Shown one piece after another: positions 21,908 to 32,352 of a stretch of DNA of 32,958 bases. This DNA is from Leucogyrophana mollusca (lineage: Eukaryota; Basidiomycota; Agaricomycetes; Boletales): positions 1-32,958 of the forward strand of contig MU266608.1 of assembly GCA_021014945.1 (NCBI GenBank). The letters are read 5' to 3'. Position 1 is the stretch's first letter; the number at the start of each line of letters is the position of its first letter. A program made the position numbers and the translations under genes. A model generated the notes under the pieces. The model saw nothing but the letters and a program-made list of their open reading frames with translations. It was not told the origin of the DNA and ran no database searches.

Positions 21908-22104
21908 AGGAATGTAAACGCACGTAATCAGGACACTTTAATTTCTTTTATTGGCCGCATTGGAATTCTGAGGCTGCCAATATGCGGGATGTGCTCTTAC
22001 TGATCGTACTTTTCTCCAAACGTACACGTGCATGCCGTGCAGTCAACATGCATGACTCTGCTTTGGCCCACATTATATTCCACATACAGTAGATACCAAG
22101 TGGA

Positions 22105-22249
22105 GGGCAATCGAGGTCTGTTCGAGGAGGCTACTCGGTGCTCTGTCACGGGCAAAGAGTACATAGCCAATCTCATGGCCAAAGAGTCGAACCAAAGCCG
22201 GATACTGTCACTAATACGCACGCGATCGCGCAGGGCGTTCGAGATGTGA
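22105..22249 (+). pseudogene. FunK1 N-lobe scrap
   Basis: A short stretch reads VTGKEYIANLMAKES and continues to a TGA at 22247. It aligns with the full-length kinase around ITGDEYVAKIFWAEES, at both protein and DNA level, with one codon missing. The ATP-binding lysine is replaced by asparagine. No other N-lobe sequence is recognisable before unit A, so this is a leftover of an N-lobe that tandem copies once carried. Confidence 0.6.
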
Positions 22250-22596
22250 CAAGTCGCTTCCGAGGGACTCGGAAACCGGTGTTGATTCGTTGACGAGACG
22301 GCCGCAAATGGGGCCAGTGTCTATCGACTATCCCCCCAATTAGACCTGTCCAGGTCAACCCGTACATGATAATTGCCCTGAATGGGTCGGAGGCAACATG
22401 TTTCCCAGTATCAGTAGGAAGCCAGCGCGTTATATATTCGGGTAAGTACCAGTCCTCTGAGTCCGAGTCCAAAAGTTCACAAAAGACACGCAAGTGAAAA
22501 GAACAGGGTGGACGACATTTCCCCCACACCGACGGCAGGGCGCGAATTCTTCAACGTGCCCATTGTTCACTTCAACATGCATGCCTCGCCACTAGC

Positions 22597-23804
22597 ATGG
22601 CCGTATCAGGCTCTGCGCGGGTATCTTCTCTTGACTCAGCGCGGGCAAACTCCGCGCTGACTTCCTGCAGCCCAATCCGGGAGCTCTTCCGCCGTGATTT
22701 TCCTTGTGCTGTGTTGGGCAGTGGCATTACATACGTGGTGAGTTCCAACTCTTCAGCTCTGCTCTCCTCCATGCCTCATCTCGTTCTATATCTTGTTGAG
22801 CTGCTGATGTACCCCAATGCAGGGCCGTCAACACGGGTGACTCGGACTCTGCCAACAATCCGCATGCTGCCCCAGCTGAGAGCAGTCCAGTCCAACACGA
22901 CAGGACCTCAATCAACAAAGAATCGGGCCGAAGTCAACTGTGTACTATCCAAACAGCGCATACAATCTCGCAGGAGGTCCAAGACGACTTTAGCAATTCG
23001 TGGATGACGGCAGTTGCGAAGGAGCCACGTAATGCTCCACCCCAGCAGAGCGGCCGAGACCAAGTTGAACAGGATACCAGGGCCGAAGGGATCCAAGGGA
23101 GTCATTTTCCCAAGTCGTCGCATTCTATAACCTTCGATCTGTCATCGAGTTGAGCGGAAAGGCGTTCTTGCGAGCGCGGTGCCATATCGTGTCCTGCGAG
23201 TGATCTTTCCATCCTACTCCTTGCTTTTGGTTACCTTTCCTGCAGGCCATTATGAACTCTGGAAGGAAGGCGTTTGTCATCATGATATCGGCGAAAGCAA
23301 CTTAGTGTACTACCGTAACGCCCAGGGTGTTGCGGTGGGAGTGCTCAATGATTTCGACCTGTCCTTGATCACACAGGGCTGCCAGGGCAACGAACGCATA
23401 GGCACGGTGCCATTCATGGCAATCGAACTTCTCGATCAGGAGGCTCTCGGAGTGCATATCCCCCACCAGTACCGCCACGACGCTGAATCGCTCGTCTGGG
23501 TGCCAGTGCTTGTGTGGGTCACGCTCCATTACGAAGGTGGAACCCGTCTCTCACGGAAAGACAGATCCCTCGAAGCATGGCTGTGACGCAGGCTGCTGAA
23601 TGCGGTGAAAAGAAGGCAGTATTTATGGTGCGGGGGCGACGGAAAGTGGCACCACCACCATCGCAGCAGGAAAGTTGGGAAGTTGTGCAACGCTGCCTGG
23701 GGGCGATATATACACATTATGGGGAAATACAGTTGGATATAGCGGTGGACAAAGTGTTTCAGCAGTGGATGGGTAACAGCGTAAAAGACTTTCTAGGTTA
23801 GAAG
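22597..23804 (+). pseudogene. FunK1 unit A, decayed half-kinase
   Basis: Truncated FunK1 relative. An upstream exon-like block (with ANSALTSCSPIRELF, 22597-22739) is followed by an intron, then by the leader aligned with unit C. The leader's ATG is replaced by ACG (22833-22835). A one-base deletion at about 23101-23113 shifts the frame before the hinge block. The conserved intron (23196-23245) would need a GC donor. The catalytic loop reads HHDIGESN, so the HRD arginine is lost. A second one-base loss creates TGA at 23584-23586. The rest of the C-lobe can be read in the next frame to FLG and stop, followed by AATAAA at 23807. Four kinds of lesion make this a pseudogene. Confidence 0.8.
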
Positions 23805-23806
23805 AG

Positions 23807-23812
23807 AATAAA
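23807..23812 (+). terminator. Polyadenylation signal of unit A
   Basis: AATAAA a few bases after the FLG-stop of unit A. The equivalent hexamer follows unit B (24923-24928) and falls inside the extended frame of unit C (26425-26430). Confidence 0.45.
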
Positions 23813-23879
23813 TGACACTTGCAGGATCAGTGGCCCTCTTTCTTTGACTGGATACATGGAACTCTGAGGCTGTGAATGT

Positions 23880-24913
23880 ATATACTCCGCAACCCTCCTT
23901 GTCTTGTTCCATACATTGTCGAGTTGCTTACATATGTACTTCCAGTCATTCTGGGCCCTCAGCATGTGTGGCCTCGACTCCGCCAACATTTCGCATGCTA
24001 CCCCAGCAGAGGACAATCGAGTCCTAAGCAACAGGACCTCCACAACCAAGAAGTCAGGCCAATGCCAATGACGGACCACCAAACAGTGCACACTCTTTCT
24101 GCAGACAATCTTACTGGTTCCTCGACGATGGCATAGCACTGGGTATTGCTCCGCCCGACCAGAGTGGTCGTGACCGCATCAAACACGACAACAGGGCCGA
24201 AGGGATCGAAGGAGGTGGTGTTTTCCGAGTTGTCGTATTCGATAAGCTTCAATCTATCATCGAGTTGAGTGGTCTAACGCTCTTGCGAGCGTGGTGGCAA
24301 ATCGTATCATGTGAGTAGGGCTGCCATTTTCTTTTGTTAACTCACCTTTTCTGCAGGCCATTATGAACTCTGGAAAGAGGGCATTCGTCATTGCGATATC
24401 AGCGAAAGCAATTTGATGTATTACCGTAACACTCGAGGTGTTGCGGTGGGAGTACTCCATGATTTCGACTTGTCGACCACAGAAGGCCGTCAGTGCAACG
24501 AACGCACGGGCATGATACCATTCATGGCGATTGAACTGCTCAGACAATCTGCTATATATGGCCACAAGACGCACGAGTACTATCATGAAGCAGAATCACT
24601 CATTTGGGTGTTTGCATGGCTCACGCTCCACTACGAGCATGGAACCCGTCGCCCACGCCAGCACAGACCTCTCGAAGCCTTGCTGACACTGCAGGCTGTT
24701 GAATGCAGCGACAAGAAAATAGTGTTTATGATGCACGTACGAAATGAAGTGAAGCTGCCGCCGTCGCAGCAGGAGATTTGGCAAGTTGCCCGACGGTGCT
24801 TGAAAGTGCTGGCTTTGCATTATGCCGCGGCTGGGGGCAAGCCGGCCATTATGGCAGTGGAGGAAGTGTTTGAGAAATCGCTGCACAATGTGGTGACAGA
24901 CGTTCTAGGCTAG
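23880..24913 (+). pseudogene. FunK1 unit B, decayed half-kinase
   Basis: The leader starts at an ATG aligned with that of unit C (MCGLDSANISH, about 23967) but stops at TGA 24069-24071. Frame changes and deletions follow before the hinge block, which is readable as FRVVVFDKLQSIIEL. The conserved intron is intact (24311-24356, 46 bp). The C-lobe exon (24357-24913) is open to FLG-equivalent LG and stop. Its catalytic loop is HCDISESN, with the HRD arginine changed to cysteine (24392-24394), and the DFG position is HDFD. The 5' flank of units A and C (about 350 bp) is missing here; the 3' flank of unit A runs straight into the leader intron. Confidence 0.75.
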
Positions 24914-24922
24914 GGGTGAATG

Positions 24923-24928
24923 AATAAA
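24923..24928 (+). terminator. Polyadenylation signal of unit B
   Basis: AATAAA 10 bases after the unit B stop codon. Confidence 0.45.
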
Positions 24929-25439
24929 CGACTTACTTCTTTTGCTTGGATGCAAGGAATGTTGCGGCTGCTGATGACCCGGGAATGCGCTCTTGCTAAC
25001 CATGGCTTTCCCCAGAAATGCACACCAGCGACGTTATATTCGGACACCAATCCTCCCGAGTCCGAGTCCAAGAGCTTACGAAGGATGTGAAAGTGAAAGG
25101 AACAGGGTAGACGAACTCTACCTCAGCACCAACGATGGCACGTACATGCCGGAGACGGCAGGGCACGAGTCTGTCAACGTGCCCAATGTTCACCGTTTCA
25201 CCATGTTTCACCAGTGTGGCCGTATCTTCGCGGGCATTTCTTCCGGCACTCAGCGCAAGCAAACTCCGCGCTGACTTGTTGCAACCCAACAGAGATCTTT
25301 CACCGTAGTATCCCTTGCATTGTGCTGGGTGGCATTGCGTACGGGTGAGTTCTGACGTTTCAGCGATACTCTCCCCCACACCTCGCCTCGTTCGATACCT
25401 TGTCGGGTTATTCATGTGCTCCATTGTAGGGCCGCCAAC

Positions 25440-26440
25440 ATGGGTGACCCCGACTCCGCCGACAATCCGCATACTACCTCAGCGGAGGGAGGTCTAGTCC
25501 TATGCAACAGGACCTTCACGACCGAAGAGTTGGGCCCCATTCAACTGCGTATGATCCGGGTCAAAACGGTGCACGCAATCTCGCCGGAGGTTCGAGATGA
25601 CTTTGGTGGTTCATCGATGGCGGCAACTGCGACGGCGCCAGGTATTGCTCCATTCCAGAAGAGCGGTCGAGACCAAGCCGAACAGGACAATAGGGCCGAA
25701 GGGATCGAAGGGAGTCGCGTTTTCCAAATCGTCGCATTCTATAAGCTTCGATCTGTCATCGAGCTGAGTGGAAAGGCGTTCTTGCGAGTGTGGTGGCATA
25801 TTGTGTCGTGTAAGTAATCCTTCCATCCTACTCCTTGCTTTTAGTTACCTTTCCTGCAGGCCACTATGAAGTCTGGAAGGGAGGGGTTCGTCATCGTGAT
25901 ATCAGTGAAAGCAACTTGATGTACTACCGTAACGCCCAGGGTGTTGTGGTGGGAGTCCTCAATGATTTCGACCTGTCCTCGATCAAACAGGGCTGCCAGG
26001 ATAACGAACGCTTAGGCACGATGCCCTTCATGGCAATCGAACTTCTCGATCAGGAGGCTCTCGGAGTGCATATCACCCACCAGTACCGCCACGACGCCGA
26101 ATCGCTCGTTTGGGTGCTTGTGTCGGTCACGCTCCATTACGAAGGTGGAACCCGTCTCCCACGCAAAAACAGACCTCTCGAGCTCTGGCAGTCGCTGCAG
26201 GCTGCTGAATGCGGTGGCTCGAAGACAACGTTTATGGTGCGTGGGCGACGCACGATAGTACCACCACCATCGCAGCAAGAGAATTGGGAAGTTGCACGGC
26301 GTTGCCTAATAGAGTTGACTGCGCATTATAGCGCGGAACACAGTGCGGTGTTCATTATGACAGCGGAGGAAGTTTTTGAGAAATGGCTGTATAACGTGGT
26401 AAAAGACTTTCTAGGCCAGGAGAGAATAAATGACAAATGA
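25440..26440 (+). CDS. FunK1 unit C, open C-lobe-only kinase
   Basis: Two exons (25440-25809 and 25860-26440) with a 50-bp GT-AG intron encode 316 residues. The intron lies at the same position as the last intron of the full-length kinase (within the codon before HYE). The N-terminal 90 residues (MGDPDSADNPH...) are not a kinase N-lobe. Kinase homology begins at the hinge block (VFQIVAFYKLRSVIEL) and runs through HRDISESN (135-142), NDFD and the whole C-lobe. The glycine loop, ATP lysine and alphaC region are absent. The frame has no internal stop. The ancestral stop is lost: where the other copies read FLG-stop, this one reads CAG and adds QERINDK, crossing the AATAAA. It may be a pseudokinase-like protein or a young pseudogene. 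An upstream exon (about 25212-25349) may also belong to it. Confidence 0.6.
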
Positions 26441-27681
26441 TAGTGACCATCTTCGTTTGATTGGATGCAGGGAGATCTTTGGCTGCTGGTGTGGGGGATG
26501 TGCTCTTCCTAAATGTGATTTCTCCAGAAGTGCGTGCTAGATATCGATAGCAAGCCAGCGTCACACTCGGACATCAATGAGGGGCACCAGACATGCCTAA
26601 GTCTGTTTGAAGGACAAGCGCGTTCCCCCACCCGACGTTACTCCTCGCACGAACAGCTCTCAACACCAATGTAATGCTGGTCTGCCCTGTCGACGTCTGT
26701 CACAGCCTTCACCCTGTTAGGTTGGATGATAGGTGCTAAATCCCAAGAAGCGTACACCAACCCGTCGATCCAAGACGTGGGTGTCGTGAGTTGGTATGAA
26801 TCACGAACCGATCCAAAGATTGGCAGGACGTCATCAGTCAAGTAGGGCTCCGAATCCGGCGGTAGTTAGTGGAGCATCCGCAGGTGGTTTTGGGCACCCC
26901 TGGGCACATGTCCCAGTTTCAGGCCGATAATCAAACCAGAATCGATCAAGCGCAGAACCCGGAGCACTCAAAACACGATTGCCTATATCGACATTACCGT
27001 TGGCCTCCTCGCAGATGAGGTGGGCGGAGCGAATCACTCCAGACGACGCGCCTGGCATCCCGTCCACTCAATCCACACACCCCGATCGGGTATCCGCAGT
27101 CCGCATCAAGATCAGGTGGATAAGATAGGGGAGGGGTGGGACGGCGCTAACGCAGGAGAAAAGAGCTGGCTAAATCATGGCGTAAGCAATGTTGTCGAAG
27201 AATAGAAGTAACTACGATGGTGGGTGGTCTCGGCGAGAGTCCAATCAGCAGCAGCAGCATAACAGCAGGCGAAGCTCCCTCCGCCACGACCAGTACTGCA
27301 AGGGATCGTCCGGCATTGGAAGGAACGACGGGGCGGGACTGTAGTGGGGTGGTACATCCGCTGGATCGGGAGAAGGGGGGCGGTTGAACTCGTTTTCCGG
27401 AGGTATCACCAAGCGCTGTGTAAGACAGTTTATGTGTTGTTTTTATCACTGAGAGTAGATAGAATACTGACGATAATATCCCGTCCGGAAGCAACATTGG
27501 CGGTCGCTGGGCGGGCGGATATTCTGTGGAAGCTTGTCCATAACCGTGGTGGGAGTGGTATTCGCGTACGGGGAGCTTGCGAGTCTTCTTGCGTGCTTGC
27601 GTTCCGTGCTGGATCAGGCGTTGGCTGAAGAATAGTACACACAGGTGAATTCCAACGCGAAAGGTATATCACCTGAACAGC
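26441..27681. other. Intergenic, no gene supported
   Basis: The first 100 bp resemble the 3' flanks of the other FunK1 copies (TTGGATGCAGG, then GGGGGATGTGCTCTTC). Beyond about 26600 nothing recognisable was seen on either strand. Confidence 0.5.
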
Positions 27682-29319
27682 TCACCTGTAGAGAGCTGCG
27701 AACAGTTGGTAGTTTGCTGAGAGGCGGCAACGCCGGGTCTTCTGGCGTGCCTGCATGGACGCGAGACTTGCGCGGTCGTAAAATTCGCCAGCGATCACGA
27801 AGTACCGTCCATCGCTTTCCAGACGAGGGGGGCTGGACGTTCGCGTCTTCTTGTTTGGGCTGGGCTTCTTGGTGATGCTCGATAGGTTGCTAGAAGTACT
27901 GTATTTAGAAAACGAGCGCTGGGAAATGACAATAAAACCTACGCGGTGTAAGTATACCGAATCCCAATCGTTATCCACACTGGGTGCTCGTTCCCTCGGG
28001 CGCGGCGGGTCTGGCTGCGTGACTGCGGGGAGCTGCATGGCGCGAAATCAGGTTCGACGACTTTGTGAGGCGGGAAGGCAAGCCTACATCGAGTACCGAG
28101 GAATTTAGTGATGAAGTACCGCTGTGGGTATTGGTCTGTTGCTTCTGCTGGTGTGGTTGTGCTACGCGAGCTTGAGAAACCACGGGTAACTGCGAGCAAG
28201 CCAAGCACATTAGCCTGCAGAAAGACGGACACGTAGAAACCAAGGCTCACGGATGGTTGCCGCTTTTGCTGGGAGGAGGTAAAGACCAAGGTGAAAATAT
28301 GAGCGCAGGTATCGAGGTCGATGAAAGACGCTCACCAAGCCTTCGAGCAGTGGAACCAAATGGGACTCGATGTCCCACAACTGGAGGATACCGCCATAAC
28401 TTCCACCCACCACAAACCGGCCATCCGGCGAGAATGCCATAGATATTATACCATGTTCAACGCCAAATGGCTCTCTGGTTTGCAGTCGCGTCTCGAGATC
28501 CCACACGCACACGTTGTCGAATGAACCGCTTGCGATTCTTCTTCCGTCAACGGTCACTGCGAGGCGGGTAACGTGGGGTTGGTTGTACTCCAGTATTGGT
28601 TATCCGAATTCCTGCCCTGTTTTCGCGTTCCAGACTCGTACGCTTTCCCGTGAGCCGGTAATGATGAGACGACCTTTCGGGGAGTACACCAGTGATGTCA
28701 CCGACTCCGTGTGGCCTTTTATTGGATCCACCACAACCTTACCAGTCGAGATGTCAAATACTTGAAAGCTCCCATCGTATGAGCCGGTGGCAATCTGTGC
28801 CCCGTTCGGCGAGAATGCGAGACACTTGACACGTTTGGCACATCTCAGTGGTTCTCTGGTAAGGGCGCCGATGTCTGAATCCCAGAGGTGTATCTTGTCG
28901 CCTAGCCGCGACACAGCTCCGGTACAACGGCCGTCCGGGGAATATACCACTGGCATGATGAAGTCTGTCAAGACGTCGTCCTCGGGCAGCTTGATTTCGT
29001 GCACCTTTTCCCGTCTCGCCACATCCCACACAACGACCCTGCCCACGACTCTACTCGCAACGCTCCTACTGTCCGGGGATATCGCTATGCCACGGACTTC
29101 GGCATCGTGGATCAAACTCTTCCCCTCCTGTTGCCCGCTCTCAACGTTCCAAATGCGAATCGTCTTGTCACTCGACCCGCTTGCTATGTTTCGGCCATCA
29201 TTGAAGTACTCCACAGACCAAATGACGCTGCCTGGCTCGTGACCTTTAAAAACTTTCGTAGGAGGGTGGGCCCCGGGGCGCTTGACAAAAGACTCTCTGA
29301 CCTCAGGCGCGGTTGACAT
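27682..29319 (-). pseudogene. WD40 beta-propeller protein interrupted by one stop codon
   Basis: Seven WD40 repeats can be read in one frame, for example DKTIRIWNVESGQ, GRVVVWDVARR, DKIHLWDSDIG, ESVRVWNAKTG, DNVCVWDLETR and GILQLWDIES: a complete propeller, normally a protein-interaction platform. Between repeats 5 and 6 the frame has TAA at 28600-28602 (after TGQEFG), yet continues unchanged into PILEYNQPHVTRLAV. No intron can remove it. A single change from CAA or AAA would explain it. After repeat 7 (LLEGL) introns join LPVVSQARVAQPH..., SSVLD and LPAVTQPDPPRP, the proline-rich tail style seen in basidiomycete WD40 proteins. The likely start is MSTAPEV at 29319; an in-frame ATG lies at 29430. 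Either a recent nonsense pseudogene or an assembly error. Confidence 0.75.
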
Positions 29320-29430
29320 GGGGCGAAGAGATGGGAGGTATGGGCGTGGAATGAAGACGCTCGAGGCGACGTCGGGGGTTATGAGACGCAAATATATGAG
29401 AGTGAGCTTGCCCTCATTCTTGCTGTGCAT

Positions 29431-30421
29431 ATGTATTCATAACGAAAAGATAAGCATCTTTTAACCCTTCGGCGCTTCATGCTAACAATAGATCTTCTCG
29501 TCAGATCTACCACCACAGGATTTCGTACCTTCTTTGAACAACTATCACGTGCATGATACACCTCCCCAAGTAACAGTCCCAGTGCGTTACATACTGACGT
29601 CGATTCCGATCGTCTCGTCCTTTCTGCTTGAAATCAGCAGCTCGCTATTTCGCAAATACGTTGAAGTTCCCGTGTCTGTTTCGTCTCATTGCGTACGTAT
29701 GTTCTATCCTGAGCTCCTGAACCTGTGCACCCTTTGCTGAGATCTCCGGGACGCGATCTCACAAGCAGGGCTTTCCATCGTGGCGCGTGAATACGTAGCA
29801 ACTCACGAGACGACGCACCGATAAATAGCGTTCGATTCGGTGAATGTGTTTCGCGCCCAGTGCGTTGCCTGGAGCCGTTCCCTCAACCTGACGCTGTAAA
29901 TCACAGTCGTGTGTTCAGTGTTGCGATCCGAAGGATCAAGATCGACTGCACCACGCCGATCCAGTTCCCTTGTCTGTCGCGCCTTTGGCCAGTCACTTCC
30001 GTTAACCAAGTTTGTGTTCCATCTCATAACGTAACTAACGGGATCCGTGTGGATCGTGTTTTTTGTTAGTTATGTGTCTCCGAGTTGATATCTGGGCAAA
30101 TATTCAATGCTAGATACAGAGCGACGAAGGCTAGCCACTAGACCGTCCGGGCCTCAGTAAATGTATACTTACATCCAAGGGACTCGGCCATAGCAATCTA
30201 CACTATCTACGGTGACGGCCGAGTCTGATAACATGCTGCACCTGCGACACCCGGACCACCCTTCCTCATGATATATTACAAGTTTGAGTCGCCCCTGTTG
30301 GCTGGCGGACGTAGGACTCGAGCACGAGCTGCCACATTAGAACAGACACGCATCCGCAGCACACCCGGCCCACATGAAACGAGTCCTGGGTCCTCGCGTC
30401 TCACGCGCCGCGGGAGCAAGG
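29431..30421. other. Intergenic, no gene seen
   Basis: About 1 kb between two minus-strand genes. It contains a short inverted repeat at 30181-30225. No coding similarity was noticed. Confidence 0.5.
30181..30225. terminator. Inverted repeat downstream of the DUF6534 gene
   Basis: Arms GACTCGGCC (30181-30189) and GGCCGAGTC (30217-30225) are perfectly complementary around a 27-base loop. It lies about 200 bp beyond the stop of the minus-strand membrane-protein gene; a role in 3' end formation is only a guess. Confidence 0.3.
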
Positions 30422-32352
30422 CTACTGGCCCGAGTTCGATGAGGAAGGCGATTCGGTGGTTGGTGTCGACATCGTTGGTAGCTCGAGGGTCCTCATGGCG
30501 TCTTTCCGTATAGACTTCCTTGCGTTCAGTCTGCACAACAAGTCAGTTGGTCCAGATAGTCCGCCCAGTGAATTATCGCACATAGCTAACAATGAGTTGG
30601 CATAACCTGTGAGCGTGACAGGGTGATCTGAGTACACATACAGATGTGTTTATGCAGCGACGCACATTTACAAAGCATGGGCGTGAGGGCCGGAAGCCAA
30701 TACTGGCCATCAGGAACCCAAAGCTGAGGTGGGGGTCGGTCAAATGAATGAAGGTCTAAGTTGCAGAAGACCGTAAAAAAGACATACCAAGATGAATACT
30801 GCCAACGACGCCAGGCTGTGACCAGTCATACTCAACACAAAGGAAAACCTATTAAAAAAATCCACCGCCTACCACGTTAAAAGCCCCGTGCTAACGAACA
30901 CGTCGATAAGCTGTTGTACACTCGTTCCCAGTCTGGGCATCAAAGATAACGTCAGAATCCATTCGAGACCAACTCTGGTCAATTTTGCACCTCTTGATTC
31001 CTGAACGTTGCGGTCGCAGGTAGAAGAAGATAGAGCTGGTGATCACCATGTCACAAATCACGCTCAGCCCAGCTGCTGAACTAGCTGTAACCTGAGGGTA
31101 TAAAAGCATTTTGCTCAATGGCTTGAATCTCCGAGAGGGGTGACATTCCGAACCAGTGTGATGCGTGCAGCACTGGGAGAGCCTGCGTGTATGCTGGCCT
31201 GCACGTGAGCCTGCCTGGTAGCACCTTATGCATTGGGAAAGCTTACAAGGTTAGGACGCACCCTGTAAGTGCAGAATGAGTTCAGTACCGCTGAGTTTCC
31301 CATGATAACTGATACGAACATATTCCGAGCACTGGAATAACATAAATAACCGGGGTACTACAACTCAGCGAAGGATCTCACCTATTTGAGTAAAAGCGGT
31401 CGTCAACTAGAGACGATACGAACATTAACAAGAGCACGCTTAGACATTGATTGATTGCGCTCACCACCGCGCCTGTGACCGATTTGTTGTGACCACTTAC
31501 TGCCAGGGCATTTCGTTCAACCAAGGACTGCGAGCACGCAGATGAGGACTCACTTATCCACAATCGGTGGGAATAGAAGCTAGGCAAAACCGACCTTAAG
31601 CGTCGGAGAAGCTATGTGAAAGAAGATTACCTCTGGACAATGAATATGGTGAAATACTTGACATAAATTCAGCCCTACACGCAGACAAACGGGTTATAAA
31701 CTTACCTGGCAGACACCAGCCATCTGAGAATAGACAGTTAGCTAGCGTGAGATAGCAATATCGATGCAATGCTTACAGCCGTTTGCCTATCGGACAGCAC
31801 AAAGCGGACATGCTGAGACTCCCGGAGATATGCAGAACACTGACTGACTCACCACGGGACGACTAAAGAACAGCCCTGCGAAACAACACGATGACACGAT
31901 ACCAGGAATAACCAGTAGTATGCTGTCAGTCCGTAGGAATGTAGAGTGTCAAGGACGCTGGGGCAGAAGGCAGCGCTCAAGATGATCAACGCAATTCTAA
32001 GCAAATAGAGGGTACACACAAGATAAACAACACCTTGAAGGATGATCAACTTCAGTTCTGATTGGCAATCAATGTCGGGGCTCACCAGTATCTTCAGTGC
32101 TCTTCGATCAAGAGGGAATGCGCGCAGGTAGAAGCCATACTGCCCCAACGCGACACCGTACACTCTGTTTGCCCATTGGATGAAGGACACTTACGCCGCA
32201 GTGGGAGCCAAGAAAAACTTACACGAGAGCCAGGGCAAGACCTGTCAGAGAAGCCGACAGTATTTAGTACGTGCAGTGAAGTCCTCAGCTATACACAAAA
32301 GCTGACCTACGAGCCCCGGGCCCCAGGCTAGAGAGGCGGGGACCTCGAGCAT
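30422..32352 (-). CDS. DUF6534 seven-helix membrane protein
   Basis: Basidiomycete integral membrane family of unknown function. A start at 32352 (MLEVPASLAWGPGLV) and several short exons give the family order. First comes GLALALVVYGVALGQYGFYL, then FPLDRRALKIL. A two-exon join makes LFIFVLDTLHSYGLTAYYW. FYSHRLWI follows, then helix GAVVSAINQCLSVLLLMFV, GLSVICDMVITSSIFFYL with RSGIKR, QQLIDVFVSTGLLT, LASLAVFIL, and finally YANSLLAILNARKSIRK with a Ser/Thr-rich tail. The joins use GT-AG introns, for example after SGIKR and within the SLLA/LNARKS junction. The helices and the conserved NARKS end match the family, so it is probably functional, although the middle exons (31680-31860) are uncertain. 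The promoter side carries a GGTCACA inverted repeat at 32593-32609. Confidence 0.8.

Noticed and set aside
28321..28524. Plus-strand frames over the WD40 gene
   Set aside because: Antisense to clear WD40 repeats.
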